Shown: positions 40,449 to 49,459, counted from the stretch's first letter. The stretch is DNA of 63,511 nucleotides from Companilactobacillus tucceti DSM 20183 (GCF_001434665.1 NZ_AZDG01000014.1:1-63511); one strand, 5' to 3'. Notes: generated by a model not told the origin, from the sequence alone. Numbers and translations are program-made.

Positions 40449-41423
40449 TTGCAAGATACAATGTCATTGGAAGATATGAAAACTTATCGCGGAAGACAAG
40501 AAGTCCCAAAAGATTTCGATTCATTTTGGGATAAACAAATCAAAAATTTAAATTCCTCACCAGAATATAAATTAACTCATCAAGATTTTAATCTCCCAAA
40601 TGTCGATTGTTACGAGCTTAGATTTAAAGGCACAAATGATTCGACTATTTATGCAAAATGTATTTTCCCCAAAAATAAAGAGAAGTGTCCTGTAGTATTC
40701 ACATTTCATGGTTACATGGCACAATCACTAGATTGGTCAGTACTACTACAATATCCAGCTGCGGGTCTTGGAGTTGTAATGATGGATGTCCGTGGTCAAG
40801 CAGGCCAATCACAAGACAATACAAGATTTCGCGGTAATACTATAAAGGGTCAAATCATTCGTGGTGCTATCGATGGTCCTGACCACTTATTCTTTAAGGA
40901 CGTCTATTTAGATGTCTATCAAATAGTTGAAATAATCTCAAAGCAATCTTTTGTAGATGAAAGTAAACTCTATAGTTACGGAGCTTCACAAGGCGGTGCG
41001 TTGTCACTTGTCGCCGCCGCTTTGAACAAAAAAATCACTTTAACAGTTGCGATATATCCATTCTTATCCGACTTTAAACGTATCCTTGAATTGGGAGATC
41101 AAAATGAACCTTATGACGAATTATTTAGATATTTTAAGTTCTCAGATCCTTTCCACACAACTGAAGAACAAATTCTAAATACTTTATCTTATATCGACAT
41201 CAAGAATATGGCTCATAGAATCCAAAACCCTGTAAAACTCATAACTGGACTAGAAGACAATATCTGCTTCCCTTCGACTCAATTTGCCATGTTCAACCGG
41301 CTAACTTGTGATAAAGAAATGTTCACCCTTCCCGATTACGGTCACGAGGAAATGAATGTCCATGTTAACGATAAAGTCATGAATTGGTTGTCAGGTTCTA
41401 AGATCAAAATTCAAACCCAATAA
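40449..41423 (+). CDS. Acetyl xylan esterase/cephalosporin deacetylase family esterase
   Basis: 324-residue alpha/beta hydrolase of the AXE1 family (PF05448). DVRGQAGQSQDNT then RGN is the family signature. The nucleophile Ser is in YGASQGGAL (about 181), the Asp in TGLEDNICFP and the His in PDYGHEEMN. In the nan operon it may remove O-acetyl groups from sialic acids, an inference. The start is TTG at 40449, nine bases after AGGAAG; an ATG four codons on is the alternative. Last gene of the operon, directly followed by a family A repeat. Confidence 0.87.
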   Translation: MQDTMSLEDMKTYRGRQEVPKDFDSFWDKQIKNLNSSPEYKLTHQDFNLPNVDCYELRFKGTNDSTIYAKCIFPKNKEKCPVVFTFHGYMAQSLDWSVLLQYPAAGLGVVMMDVRGQAGQSQDNTRFRGNTIKGQIIRGAIDGPDHLFFKDVYLDVYQIVEIISKQSFVDESKLYSYGASQGGALSLVAAALNKKITLTVAIYPFLSDFKRILELGDQNEPYDELFRYFKFSDPFHTTEEQILNTLSYIDIKNMAHRIQNPVKLITGLEDNICFPSTQFAMFNRLTCDKEMFTLPDYGHEEMNVHVNDKVMNWLSGSKIKIQTQ

Positions 41424-41541
41424 GAAAGTGCAAAGAAACATGGTCAGCTTTCGAGCATTAAGACAGACAAGGTCAGTAATCCAACGGATTGCTGACCTTG
41501 TCTGTTTTAAGCGGAAAAAGCTATGTTTCTTTGCACGTTTA
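41424..41541 (+). repeat. Family A repeat (copy A8)
   Basis: Starts at the esterase stop. Outer arms GTGCAAAGAAACATGG and CTATGTTTCTTTGCAC differ from A6 but still pair. Boxes TCAGCTTTCGAGCATTAAG and TTTTAAGCGGAAAAAGC, and the same central stem as A6 and A7. Confidence 0.85.
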
Positions 41542-41638
41542 AGCTGCATATCTAGAAAAACACATTCTAATCATTTAATTTGTACGAACCCCATAGATAA
41601 TTTAATCTATAAATATAGTCAAAATAGGAGGGATTATT

Positions 41639-42079
41639 ATGGCTAAAAAATTATACAAAGCTACGATCAACCCGGTTGAAGGAATCAAGGTCAACAGTAA
41701 CGTTAGAGATTTTGATTTTATCTTAGATGAACCAATCAAATCTGGTGGAACAAATGAGGGTATGAATCCTGTTGAAGCTCTATTATCAGCACTTGGAGCC
41801 TGTGAAACTATGGTTGCCAAGTCCTTTGCTAAATCACAAGGAATAATACTAAGAAATATCAAAGTAGAAGTTGAAGGTGTTTTTGATCCAGATGGTTACT
41901 TAGGTAAAAATCCCGATGCTAAAGTAGGATTTTCTAAGTTAACCTCTACTTTTTATGTTGATGCCGATAATACCGAGGAAGAAGTAAAAAAATACATTGA
42001 ATTTGTAACTAAGCATTGTCCAGTACATGATACAATTGCAAATCCTCCAGAATTTGAGGATAAAGTTTCAACTTACTAG
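41639..42079 (+). CDS. OsmC family protein
   Basis: 146-residue OsmC-like protein. The first redox Cys is in LLSALGACETMVAKSFA (about 60) and the second in VTKHCPVHDTI (about 123), the pair that reduces organic hydroperoxides in OsmC/Ohr. DEPIKSGGTNEGMNPVE is the family N-terminal signature. GGAGGGATTATT precedes the ATG. Single gene, followed by family B. Confidence 0.9.
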   Translation: MAKKLYKATINPVEGIKVNSNVRDFDFILDEPIKSGGTNEGMNPVEALLSALGACETMVAKSFAKSQGIILRNIKVEVEGVFDPDGYLGKNPDAKVGFSKLTSTFYVDADNTEEEVKKYIEFVTKHCPVHDTIANPPEFEDKVSTY

Positions 42080-42200
42080 AGAGTGTGAAAAAAGGCGGTT
42101 TGCCACCGGAGCATAGCCTAGGGCCGCGAATGATTGGCACCATCAATCATTCGTGGTTCGTAGCTATGTGTAGGTTGCAGCCTTTTATCGCACGTTTAGT
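42080..42200 (+). repeat. Family B repeat (copy B4)
   Basis: Begins at the osmC stop: GAGAGTGTGAAAAAAGGC, TTGCCACCGGAGCATAGCC, ATGATTGGCACCATCAATCAT, GTTCGTAGCTATG, GGTTGCAGCC, then TTTTATCGCACGTTTAGT. Confidence 0.82.
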
Positions 42201-42221
42201 CTATAAAGTTCGGAAACTAAA

Positions 42222-42251
42222 AGAGGGAGTGACTCACGTCACATCCCTTTG
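42222..42251 (+). terminator. Family C hairpin (copy C3)
   Basis: GAGGGAGTGACTCACGTCACATCCCTTT: stem GGGA/TCCC and GTGAC/GTCAC. It follows B4 at the usual distance. Confidence 0.65.
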
Positions 42252-42254
42252 TTT

Positions 42255-42292
42255 GGTTTAAGCGGAAAAAGCTATGTGTTGGCACACGTTTA
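42255..42292 (+). repeat. Family A half repeat (copy A9)
   Basis: Only the 3' half: GTTTAAGCGGAAAAAGC, CTATGTGTTGGCACACGTTTA. It completes a B-C-A mosaic between osmC and the XrtG operon. Confidence 0.7.
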
Positions 42293-42320
42293 CGCTACAC
42301 GTTTAAAGACAATAATATTT

Positions 42321-43928
42321 TTAACTGTTTCTAGCTAATTTATCAGCCTTTTCAGCCTCATCCACTTTAACTTCATACCAACCGAGTAACCGTTTGATAT
42401 TAGAAAGTGCTTGTTCAGATGAAAGTATACTTAGCAACAAAATGCAAGGGAGATACTGTATCAAATAACGGCTACGTCCACCTTCAAATAGTAATAAAAA
42501 CATGAATCCGCCGACCAATGATAATTTCAATATTCGAACAAAGTCATTTCTTTGACCAAAACCTAATGCAATCGTTACTAACAAGACTATCCACCATAAT
42601 TGGGCCGTAAATCTAAAATCTGCGATATTTCTACCATATAGATATATAAAGTTCTTTAATTTATTAGTAATACCTTTATCACTCGGCTTTTGATTCTCTA
42701 GGAAAAAGTGGCCTTCTTTTAGCCAGCCAAAAGTTCCATCAGCTGTATTGTTTCGTTGTTTCAGAATCAGAAATTTAAAATAACCCCAAGGGCCAAGTTG
42801 TTTAAGCCTCTTTTTAAGCATATTAACGGAGTATTCAGATTTCTGCTTCTCAGTCGGTATAAAAGTCATTGCCACGGCCTGATGCCAGTCATATCCACCT
42901 TGTCCGTATACTCCCATAGCCATAAAATGAATAGCTGGAATAGAACGAGACTTATCAATTTCGATATATGTTTGATTTTGTATTTTATCATTGGCAACTT
43001 TATAAGTAGCGCCACCGCTGACTCCAATTAGTAATAGTGCTGAAAAAATCAATACTACACCTTGCATCGTAAAGTGCTTTTTCTTGATCAACCAATTCAA
43101 TAAGCCAATAATTACAATTGCAACTACGGGAATAATAGCAGATGGCTTTACAAAATATACTAAAACAGCACTAAATCCAAATACTAATCCCGCTAAAACA
43201 AAGGACAACTGCTCCATTGGCGTCTTCATTTTTGCGGTTTTATGCATTACAAAATAACAAAATAAATACAGCGAAACTAGTGGAAGTGACCAAGCGTCTG
43301 TATAAGGCATGATAATCGTTGGAAAAACCATCAACCAAGCACAATGCATATAGATGGCTGTCCCTAATAGTTTCTTTCTAATGAGCCAAATACTCAATAA
43401 ATTAAGTGCCGCCGATACATCAACAGTAACTAACGTCACATAATCAAAAAATAACCAAGATGTTTGACCACTTAAAGTAACCAACCAATGCATGAACAAC
43501 ATTATCGGCAAGTTATTTTGGTTAAGACTAAAATAACTAGTTACATCAACCTCTTGAGCATGTTTAACACTTGTAGCTGCATGTAACAACATCCCCGAAT
43601 CAAATCCACTCGTTGGATGACAAAATGTAACAAAAAATATTTGACCAAGAACTACTAAAAATAAAATAAAACTACTAGTCCTTATCTGATGAGTTATAAA
43701 AACATTGTAAAACCAAGCTCTTATACTTGGATACGCGTAAATCATAACGCATATTGCCACAATAAAAATAATAAGTCCGGTCGTTAACATAGTTGTACTA
43801 GTCCCAAACGTATCATTGTCACCAAGAATGATATTTACTGAGGTTAACGCAAAAAAGAGAGTCAGAAAAAATAAGACTCTCCAAAATATATTGATCACTG
43901 AATTACTAAAATTATAAAGTCTACGCAT
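42321..43928 (-). CDS. XrtG-associated polytopic glycosyltransferase (GT-C like, TIGR03766 type)
   Basis: 535-residue membrane protein with about 12 helices. FVTFCHPTSGFDSGMLLHAA near 97-116, in the first large outer loop after helix 3, carries the acidic residue expected for GT-C enzymes using lipid-linked sugars. The C-terminal GGRSRYLIQYLPCILLL matches the dolichol-phosphate-mannose mannosyltransferase-like group found with XrtG. Last gene of the operon; its start overlaps the PTPS gene by eight bases. Sugar and acceptor unknown. Confidence 0.82.
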   Translation of the reverse strand: MRRLYNFSNSVINIFWRVLFFLTLFFALTSVNIILGDNDTFGTSTTMLTTGLIIFIVAICVMIYAYPSIRAWFYNVFITHQIRTSSFILFLVVLGQIFFVTFCHPTSGFDSGMLLHAATSVKHAQEVDVTSYFSLNQNNLPIMLFMHWLVTLSGQTSWLFFDYVTLVTVDVSAALNLLSIWLIRKKLLGTAIYMHCAWLMVFPTIIMPYTDAWSLPLVSLYLFCYFVMHKTAKMKTPMEQLSFVLAGLVFGFSAVLVYFVKPSAIIPVVAIVIIGLLNWLIKKKHFTMQGVVLIFSALLLIGVSGGATYKVANDKIQNQTYIEIDKSRSIPAIHFMAMGVYGQGGYDWHQAVAMTFIPTEKQKSEYSVNMLKKRLKQLGPWGYFKFLILKQRNNTADGTFGWLKEGHFFLENQKPSDKGITNKLKNFIYLYGRNIADFRFTAQLWWIVLLVTIALGFGQRNDFVRILKLSLVGGFMFLLLFEGGRSRYLIQYLPCILLLSILSSEQALSNIKRLLGWYEVKVDEAEKADKLARNS

Positions 43929-44361
43929 CTGGTTTTTCCTGTTGTTTTTGTTCAGATTTAGTTTCTGCTTCTACCTCTGCCTCAGTTGGCAAAGTTCTTT
44001 CCGTAATATCTATACAATATGCACGTGTAGGAGAATCACTGACTTCGATTCTCATCAACATAGCGCCATTTGCACGCAATATTGCATCGATTTCATTAAA
44101 GAGATATTCCGTTACATTTTCAACTGTTGGATTAACAACTTTGAATTCAGGCAAATCATTTAAGAATTTACCAGACAAAGCATCAATGGCTCGATGCAAT
44201 GATTTTTCGATATCAAAGAAAGAAACCATTCCTTCAAATACATGCAATTCGCAAGTTATTTCCCAAGTATGGTTATGTTTCTTACCAGTACCTGACTTCC
44301 AACGCACCGCATGACTGGCATTAACATACGATTTAATTTTATATGATCGTTGTTTTACCAT
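43921..44361 (-). CDS. 6-carboxytetrahydropterin synthase-like (PTPS) protein of the XrtG cluster
   Basis: 146 residues with the tunnelling-fold PTPS/QueD core: zinc His17 (NASHAVRW) and His29-x-His31 (KKHNHTWEI), the later NPTVENVTEYLF, and a final Glu-containing segment. The catalytic Cys that lies four residues before the H-x-H in QueD is a Thr (T25), so usual pterin chemistry is doubtful. The last 25 residues are a Glu/Gln/Lys-rich tail. It matches the PTPS relative known beside XrtG (TIGR03112). GGGAG precedes the ATG, 3 bases after the glycosyltransferase gene. Confidence 0.84.
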   Translation of the reverse strand: MVKQRSYKIKSYVNASHAVRWKSGTGKKHNHTWEITCELHVFEGMVSFFDIEKSLHRAIDALSGKFLNDLPEFKVVNPTVENVTEYLFNEIDAILRANGAMLMRIEVSDSPTRAYCIDITERTLPTEAEVEAETKSEQKQQEKPDA

Positions 44362-44364
44362 GAA

Positions 44365-45720
44365 TTATTCTCCCTTTCTATCCTTTTTTCGCTGCTCTCT
44401 TATTGTCTGAATGTCATCTTTAACAACATTTTTCAATTGACTCATTTCAGTATTAATACCACGCATACCCCAAGAAGCTTTGGTAGTCATAGCATTAATA
44501 ATTCCTATCAAACGAATCCATGAACAAATAAATACATAAATCGGCAAAGTTAAAGTTACCCACCAAAGACGCACATAATAATGTTGTTCTTTAGGGTACT
44601 TTCGTAAAAGGATACTTACACTAATATAATTGACGACTGCCACAAAAACATATAGCGAATAGATCAGCAAATAAGACAATAAAAGTATCCATGCTGAAAA
44701 TCCAAATGCTATCAATACAAAACTGGCAAAAGTCCAAATCATTCTTGGAAAACTGAAGGTATGATCGATCATCATTCTTCTTACCAAGAAATTATTAAAG
44801 AATCTCTTCAAACCGGCTGACTGTGACATATAGTTGTGGGTGACTTCTAATTCACCACGTTGCCATCTTTGCCGTTGCGTATACAACTCCTTAAAACCAG
44901 AAATAGGTTCAACATAAAAAATTGCATCCGCACAAATAACAACTTTTTTACCTAATCGAGTTCTTATCTGGAAAGTCATATCGGTATCTTCACCGACTGT
45001 ATCAATATCATACAAAAATGTTTCCATTAAAACTTCTCGTCTGAACGCCGAAAAAGCAACCGACATAGTAAATAATTGATCACGAGAAGACTCGATCGTC
45101 CTCCCTGACATAAAGGCTTGGGCATATTCATAGTATTCATTCTTAGCTAAAATACGATGCCAAAATCCCTTTACATTTTGAACCATTTCTTCTTTAGGTA
45201 AAATTGCTCCAGTCATTGCAGCAATACTAAAATCATTTTCAAATCTTAAAACCATATTTTCTACAGCATGAGGTTCAAGTAGACCATCACTATCAATATT
45301 AATAACGTAAGTCCCAATACTCTCATAAATAGCCGTATTCAAGGCCTTAGCTTTACCATTGTCAGTATTTACATAACGTAATATCAACTCAGGAAAGGTA
45401 TTTTGAGCTTTAGCATAGGCACCAAAACTATCATCTGTGCTTTGATTGTTAGCCAAGACAATTTGCATAGCATCTTTTGGATAAGTTTGATTATTTATAG
45501 AACGAATACAGTCAAATAAGGTATCTTCAGAATTATATACTGGAACAATAATGGATACATATGGCCATTTTCCAGGTGGTGTTAACTTCTTTTCATGCAT
45601 GTGCATATGCATCAACTTGATCGTTGAAATAATTGCAGGAATTATCTCAACAACAATGGGAATAAGAGCCCATGTGATCCAAAAACCCATTCTGGTAAGT
45701 GCTAAATTAATCCAGTACAT
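44365..45720 (-). CDS. XrtG-associated family 2 glycosyltransferase (TIGR03111 type)
   Basis: 451 residues. One membrane helix at about 12-36 is followed by a cytoplasmic GT-A domain: VSIIVPVYNSEDTLFDCI, the metal-binding NIDSDG at about 144-149, GEDTDMTFQIR as the catalytic acid region, and QRQRWQRGE, the Q-x-x-R-W motif of processive glycosyltransferases. Then come three to four helices (about 315-410). The ATG shares a base with the xrtG stop (TAATG). This resembles hyaluronan or cellulose synthase-type enzymes, so a polymer is possible. Product unknown. Confidence 0.88.
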   Translation of the reverse strand: MYWINLALTRMGFWITWALIPIVVEIIPAIISTIKLMHMHMHEKKLTPPGKWPYVSIIVPVYNSEDTLFDCIRSINNQTYPKDAMQIVLANNQSTDDSFGAYAKAQNTFPELILRYVNTDNGKAKALNTAIYESIGTYVINIDSDGLLEPHAVENMVLRFENDFSIAAMTGAILPKEEMVQNVKGFWHRILAKNEYYEYAQAFMSGRTIESSRDQLFTMSVAFSAFRREVLMETFLYDIDTVGEDTDMTFQIRTRLGKKVVICADAIFYVEPISGFKELYTQRQRWQRGELEVTHNYMSQSAGLKRFFNNFLVRRMMIDHTFSFPRMIWTFASFVLIAFGFSAWILLLSYLLIYSLYVFVAVVNYISVSILLRKYPKEQHYYVRLWWVTLTLPIYVFICSWIRLIGIINAMTTKASWGMRGINTEMSQLKNVVKDDIQTIREQRKKDRKGE

Positions 45721-46319
45721 TACTTCTTTTTACCCCTCCAATCTATAAACTGTCGATAAATTCCACGTGCTAATTGAGAGTACGTGAAAACGTTATAATA
45801 CAATGCAATGACTAATACGTAGAACACTAGTCGTCCGATAACTGAATGGGCCAAGAAAAATGACTGTCCACCCATAAAATGAACGATTGCAATAACTAAT
45901 ATCAATCTCAAAACATTGATCATATATATATATACTAATCCAAAAATAGCATAGAACACTTTTTCTTTACGTTCATACATTGGAAAGAAAACGACCAATG
46001 AGACGAACGCACACGTTTCAATAATTCCTGAACATTCATAATCTATCGACATAATTACTGGATTATGACCGTTAGTTATATACACTAGACCTGTTTTTAA
46101 CATAACCGTTGTCCAGCCAGTAATTTTATTAAATATGTCTACACCATGAATAACTGCATGTGTAAAAAACCAGACCCAATATGGTCGGCTTATTGCCATT
46201 AAAATAAAGAAAAGTCCAGCACTACCAACAATAAAGAAGAAAGCAGATAACTGGGCTCGCTTTAGTACTGACAACATGTACAACCACACTACAATTCCTA
46301 GCAGGATGTATACGTTCAT
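45720..46319 (-). CDS. xrtG: Exosortase family protein XrtG
   Basis: 199-residue membrane protein with six to seven helices. The exosortase/archaeosortase catalytic triad is visible: Cys96 in SIDYECSGII, Arg138 in INVLRLILVIAI, and His158 in LAHSVIGRLVFY. It should cut the C-terminal sorting signal of the protein encoded just upstream (46356-47540) and attach it to an unknown acceptor. Second gene of a five-gene operon with two glycosyltransferases and a PTPS-like protein. The system is known from computational work; I know of no experimental proof of its reaction. Confidence 0.92.
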   Translation of the reverse strand: MNVYILLGIVVWLYMLSVLKRAQLSAFFFIVGSAGLFFILMAISRPYWVWFFTHAVIHGVDIFNKITGWTTVMLKTGLVYITNGHNPVIMSIDYECSGIIETCAFVSLVVFFPMYERKEKVFYAIFGLVYIYMINVLRLILVIAIVHFMGGQSFFLAHSVIGRLVFYVLVIALYYNVFTYSQLARGIYRQFIDWRGKKK

Positions 46320-46355
46320 TTAACATCAGTCCTATTATTTAATTTATCTAACAAA

Positions 46356-47540
46356 CTATTTACCAGAGATACGTGATTCTTTACGCTTCAAGTATCCAGC
46401 TTTCTTTAGTTTGACATAACCGAATCCAGCAATTAAAACTCCTACTCCAGAAATCAAAAGTGGACCAGTTGAACCACCAGAAGTTGTAACACTTTTGGCA
46501 CCGATACTAGGATTATCGATAGTAACAGTTTGCCCGATCATTGTTGAGACATCTAACTTGCTGACATCTATTCTAAATTCGCCGACATTATTATCACCAT
46601 TATTTGTAACATAACCGTTTCCGACTACCCCGTAGGATTTATCTCCATGATAATCTCCGGCTTGTAGATCAACTGCCTTAGTTTGTCCTTTATCTAGACT
46701 GCTTGGCATATTTTTTGAAAATACGGAGAACTTTTTATCACCAAAAGTAAGGTTGTATTCACCTTCACCTGGCACCATACCATATTTCATTTTTACATAG
46801 AAATAAACATAATGACCATCACTGACTAGGGCAATATATCCACCGTAGCCTTCTGTTAATTGGATATTTTTCCAATCTTCATATTTACCATCAATAACAA
46901 TATTTAAATTATCATTTGTATTATTAGCATTAGCGTCAGTAGGTGTGTCACCTTTTTCGCTTTTATCTGCTTTACCGGTCACAGTACCAACAGCATCTTT
47001 TCCACCCACTGAAGCGATGGTTGTAGTAGCAGCATCGTTACCAATGTTAGAGTTTGTCATTGAGATTTCTTTACCAACATCAGAATCTGGTAAATTGAAT
47101 TTACTCAAATCTATTCTAAATTCACCAACATCATGTCCATCTTCTTTAGAAACATATCCGGTACCGACTGTACCATACTGTGTTCCGTCGTAGTCGGATC
47201 CACCAGTGATACTGATTTGTTTTGGTTCATCACTACTTGTATCAGGGAACCAGGCATGATACTTTTTACCATCAATATTGAAAATGTAATCTCCATGACC
47301 AGGAACAGCAGCATATTTCATCTTAACGTAAACATCGATATATTGACCGTCACTTACCATCGATGTGTAACCGTTATAACCCTCAACTAATTTAGCATCT
47401 TTCCAATCCGAAAATTGACCGTCAATTGTAACTGAACTAGCGTCAGACGCAGCATTTGCAACTGAAGGTGTGAAAAACGCACTGGTTCCAGCAAATCCTA
47501 AAAGAATTGCACCGAGTACTATCATTTTACGTAATTTCAT
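46356..47540 (-). CDS. Firmicu-CTERM sorting domain protein, XrtG substrate
   Basis: 394 residues. The signal peptide ends at SVANA (about 30). Two tandem homologous beta domains lie at about 36-180 and 213-352. Each opens with IDG-x-x-x-DW (VTIDGQFSDW; IVIDGKYEDW), continues SDG-x-Y and YVKMKY, and ends VGEFRID(L/V)SK, similar to CBM9/DOMON-like sugar-binding folds. A Thr/Asn/Asp-rich linker (181-212) separates them. The C-terminus is a Firmicu-CTERM signal: GGSTGP, one helix at 360-377, then a basic tail KLKKAGYLKRKESR. AAAGGAGGGGG precedes the ATG. First gene of the xrtG operon, 36 bases before xrtG. Confidence 0.88.
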   Translation of the reverse strand: MKLRKMIVLGAILLGFAGTSAFFTPSVANAASDASSVTIDGQFSDWKDAKLVEGYNGYTSMVSDGQYIDVYVKMKYAAVPGHGDYIFNIDGKKYHAWFPDTSSDEPKQISITGGSDYDGTQYGTVGTGYVSKEDGHDVGEFRIDLSKFNLPDSDVGKEISMTNSNIGNDAATTTIASVGGKDAVGTVTGKADKSEKGDTPTDANANNTNDNLNIVIDGKYEDWKNIQLTEGYGGYIALVSDGHYVYFYVKMKYGMVPGEGEYNLTFGDKKFSVFSKNMPSSLDKGQTKAVDLQAGDYHGDKSYGVVGNGYVTNNGDNNVGEFRIDVSKLDVSTMIGQTVTIDNPSIGAKSVTTSGGSTGPLLISGVGVLIAGFGYVKLKKAGYLKRKESRISGK

Positions 47541-47883
47541 AACGATAGATTCCCCCTCCTTTAAAATAGAGATTCCTCAATCACCATTTTCTAAAGTTTA
47601 TTACAAAAATATTTATACTTAATTATATTTTAACTCAATTTATAGCCGTTATAAAGATTCTTAGTTTTAGATATATAAAAAAGTTATCCGATCAATTATT
47701 TGTATTCATTCGTTAATATAACTAAAACAATTTATAATATAGACACCTTACTTTAGCTAGTTGTCATGATATAGTCAATAGCTATTGAAAAGTTTATTTA
47801 AACAAAGTTCTAGTACGCAAAAAAGGCAATTTATTATCGTCCTAATTAGAACGACGATAAATTGCCCTCGAAAAAAAATATTC
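47541..47883. other. Upstream region of the XrtG operon
   Basis: 343 AT-rich bases. A leftward promoter is likely at TTGAGT (47638-47633) with TAAATA (47615-47610, 17-base spacer). The terminator of the preceding glycosyltransferase is at 47819-47868. No repeat family member or clear operator is seen. Confidence 0.4.
47819..47868 (-). terminator. Terminator after the family 2 glycosyltransferase
   Basis: On the minus strand GGGCAATTTATCGTCGT pairs with ACGATAATAAATTGCC, followed by TTTTTTG. It isolates the XrtG operon from the gene at 47884. Confidence 0.87.
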
Positions 47884-48636
47884 TTATTGCATCTCTTCAC
47901 GATCATTGAATCCATGAATGGTTCTGTAAACTCGTAAGTTTGCTAACCCTACATCACGGACATTTTCAATCGTCACTTTACGACTAGCACTATCTTTCCT
48001 ATTAACGTAATGGTACAGAGGTAAATTATCTAAGTAGAATTTGTGTGCAAGAGTTGCATACTCCACATTAAAAACTTCATCTTCCATCAAATCTAAGTCA
48101 GTTTGAAAGCTAAGATTATTTTCTTTAATAATGGAAGTTTTATAAGCCTTATTCCAAGTATATCCCATGACTGTTCCATTGATTTTAATAATCTGTTTAA
48201 TAGCTTCATCGCGATCAACAAAACCATTTTGACGATCAAGTTTTTTATTTTTTAATTTTCCATTCTCATTAAAGAAGCCGCAAGTAGCGAGATCAATATC
48301 ATACTTATTAAAAAGACCAAGAAAAAAGTCAACGTAATCTGGCTCAATGTAGTCATCTCCGTCAACAAAAGTAACTAAATCAGTATCAACTGCTTGTAGT
48401 CCGGAATTTCTAGCTGCCGAAACCCCAGCATTTTGAGCATGATAAATAACTTTGATCCAGTCATATTTTTCTTCATATTTTTTGATAATATCCAATGTAT
48501 TATCGGTAGAACAATCATCAACAATTATCAATTTGAAATTTTTATTAGTTTGTTCAATGATTGAGTCGATTGTTTTTGAAATATAGTCAGCAACGTTATA
48601 CGCTGATACAATAATTGAAAGTTTATTTTCTGCCAT
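47884..48636 (-). CDS. Family 2 glycosyltransferase
   Basis: 250-residue soluble GT-A transferase. LSIIVSAYNVADYISKTIDSI at the start, VDDCSTDNT as the nucleotide-sugar site, and FVDGDDYIEPDY with the metal-binding D-x-D at about 91-96. It ends with DNLPLYHYVNRKDSAS, the usual tail of EpsJ/WaaE-like proteins. It has no membrane helix. AAGGTG lies before the ATG at 48636. It precedes the XrtG operon on the same strand but is cut off by a terminator, so a shared role is not certain. Confidence 0.87.
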   Translation of the reverse strand: MAENKLSIIVSAYNVADYISKTIDSIIEQTNKNFKLIIVDDCSTDNTLDIIKKYEEKYDWIKVIYHAQNAGVSAARNSGLQAVDTDLVTFVDGDDYIEPDYVDFFLGLFNKYDIDLATCGFFNENGKLKNKKLDRQNGFVDRDEAIKQIIKINGTVMGYTWNKAYKTSIIKENNLSFQTDLDLMEDEVFNVEYATLAHKFYLDNLPLYHYVNRKDSASRKVTIENVRDVGLANLRVYRTIHGFNDREEMQ

Positions 48637-48709
48637 TAATAAAATCACCTTAATAGCATTTTACTTCTAAAGACCTAATAGACGCAACGAATTATCAGGG
48701 AGGAAAATT

Positions 48710-49459
48710 ATGAAACGCATTTTAAATCTCGAAGGTGCCATAAACTTACGTGAACTGGGGGGTTATAAAACCGCCAGTGGCCAACAAATTAAATATAATA
48801 AACTCCTTCGTTCAGGAGATATAAGTAACTTAACGCCCGAAGCTTTAAATTACCTTAAAAAATATGGATTGAAGTATGTAGTAGATTTTCGATCAGAACG
48901 TGAACAAAATGCTTGGGCTGATCAAGATACTAATTTTTATAAGATTTATTCAGATCCAGTTTACCCTCTCAAGGGAAACGGTGAAAAATTAATGAATGCC
49001 TTTGGAAGACAAGAATCATACTTAGGAATGATTTATCAATCTGTATTATTGGATAAATATGGACAAAGGGCCTATAAATTATTCTTTGATTTATTACTAG
49101 AAAATGACCAACCAAATGAATCACTACTATTTCACTGCGCCGCTGGAAAAGATCGTACTGGAATGGGTGCCATTTTAGTTCTAAAGGCCTTAGGAGTTGA
49201 CGATGCGACAATTACCAAGGATTATCTTTTAACCAATCTCATGTACGCTGATACAGCTACGATTGCACGGACATTGAATGATGAAAAAGGTAACGAAGAT
49301 ATTAATAAAATGAATATGACTAAGGCCGATTTATCCAGTATAACTTCTGTATTCTCTGCAATTGAACATTATTATGGTAGTTTTGAGGATTATCTAGACT
49401 CTGCACTTGGAATAAATTCGAAAAAACTTAAAAAATTAAAAAAAATTTACTTAGAGTAG
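48710..49459 (+). CDS. Tyrosine/dual-specificity protein phosphatase
   Basis: 249 residues of the Y_phosphatase3 family (PF13350). It opens with LEGAINLRELGGYKTASG and LLRSGDISNLTPE, then YVVDFRSERE. The catalytic P-loop is FHCAAGKDRTGMGA, with the nucleophile Cys at about 143 and Arg at about 149. Related proteins dephosphorylate Tyr and phosphoinositides. GGGAGG before the ATG. It may form a unit with the ABC gene 53 bases downstream. Confidence 0.88.
   Translation: MKRILNLEGAINLRELGGYKTASGQQIKYNKLLRSGDISNLTPEALNYLKKYGLKYVVDFRSEREQNAWADQDTNFYKIYSDPVYPLKGNGEKLMNAFGRQESYLGMIYQSVLLDKYGQRAYKLFFDLLLENDQPNESLLFHCAAGKDRTGMGAILVLKALGVDDATITKDYLLTNLMYADTATIARTLNDEKGNEDINKMNMTKADLSSITSVFSAIEHYYGSFEDYLDSALGINSKKLKKLKKIYLE

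Noticed and set aside
42321-47540. Cellulose or hyaluronan synthesis operon
   Set aside because: The processive glycosyltransferase alone could suggest it, but the XrtG triad and the CTERM substrate fit protein sorting better, and no BcsB or HasB-like gene is present.
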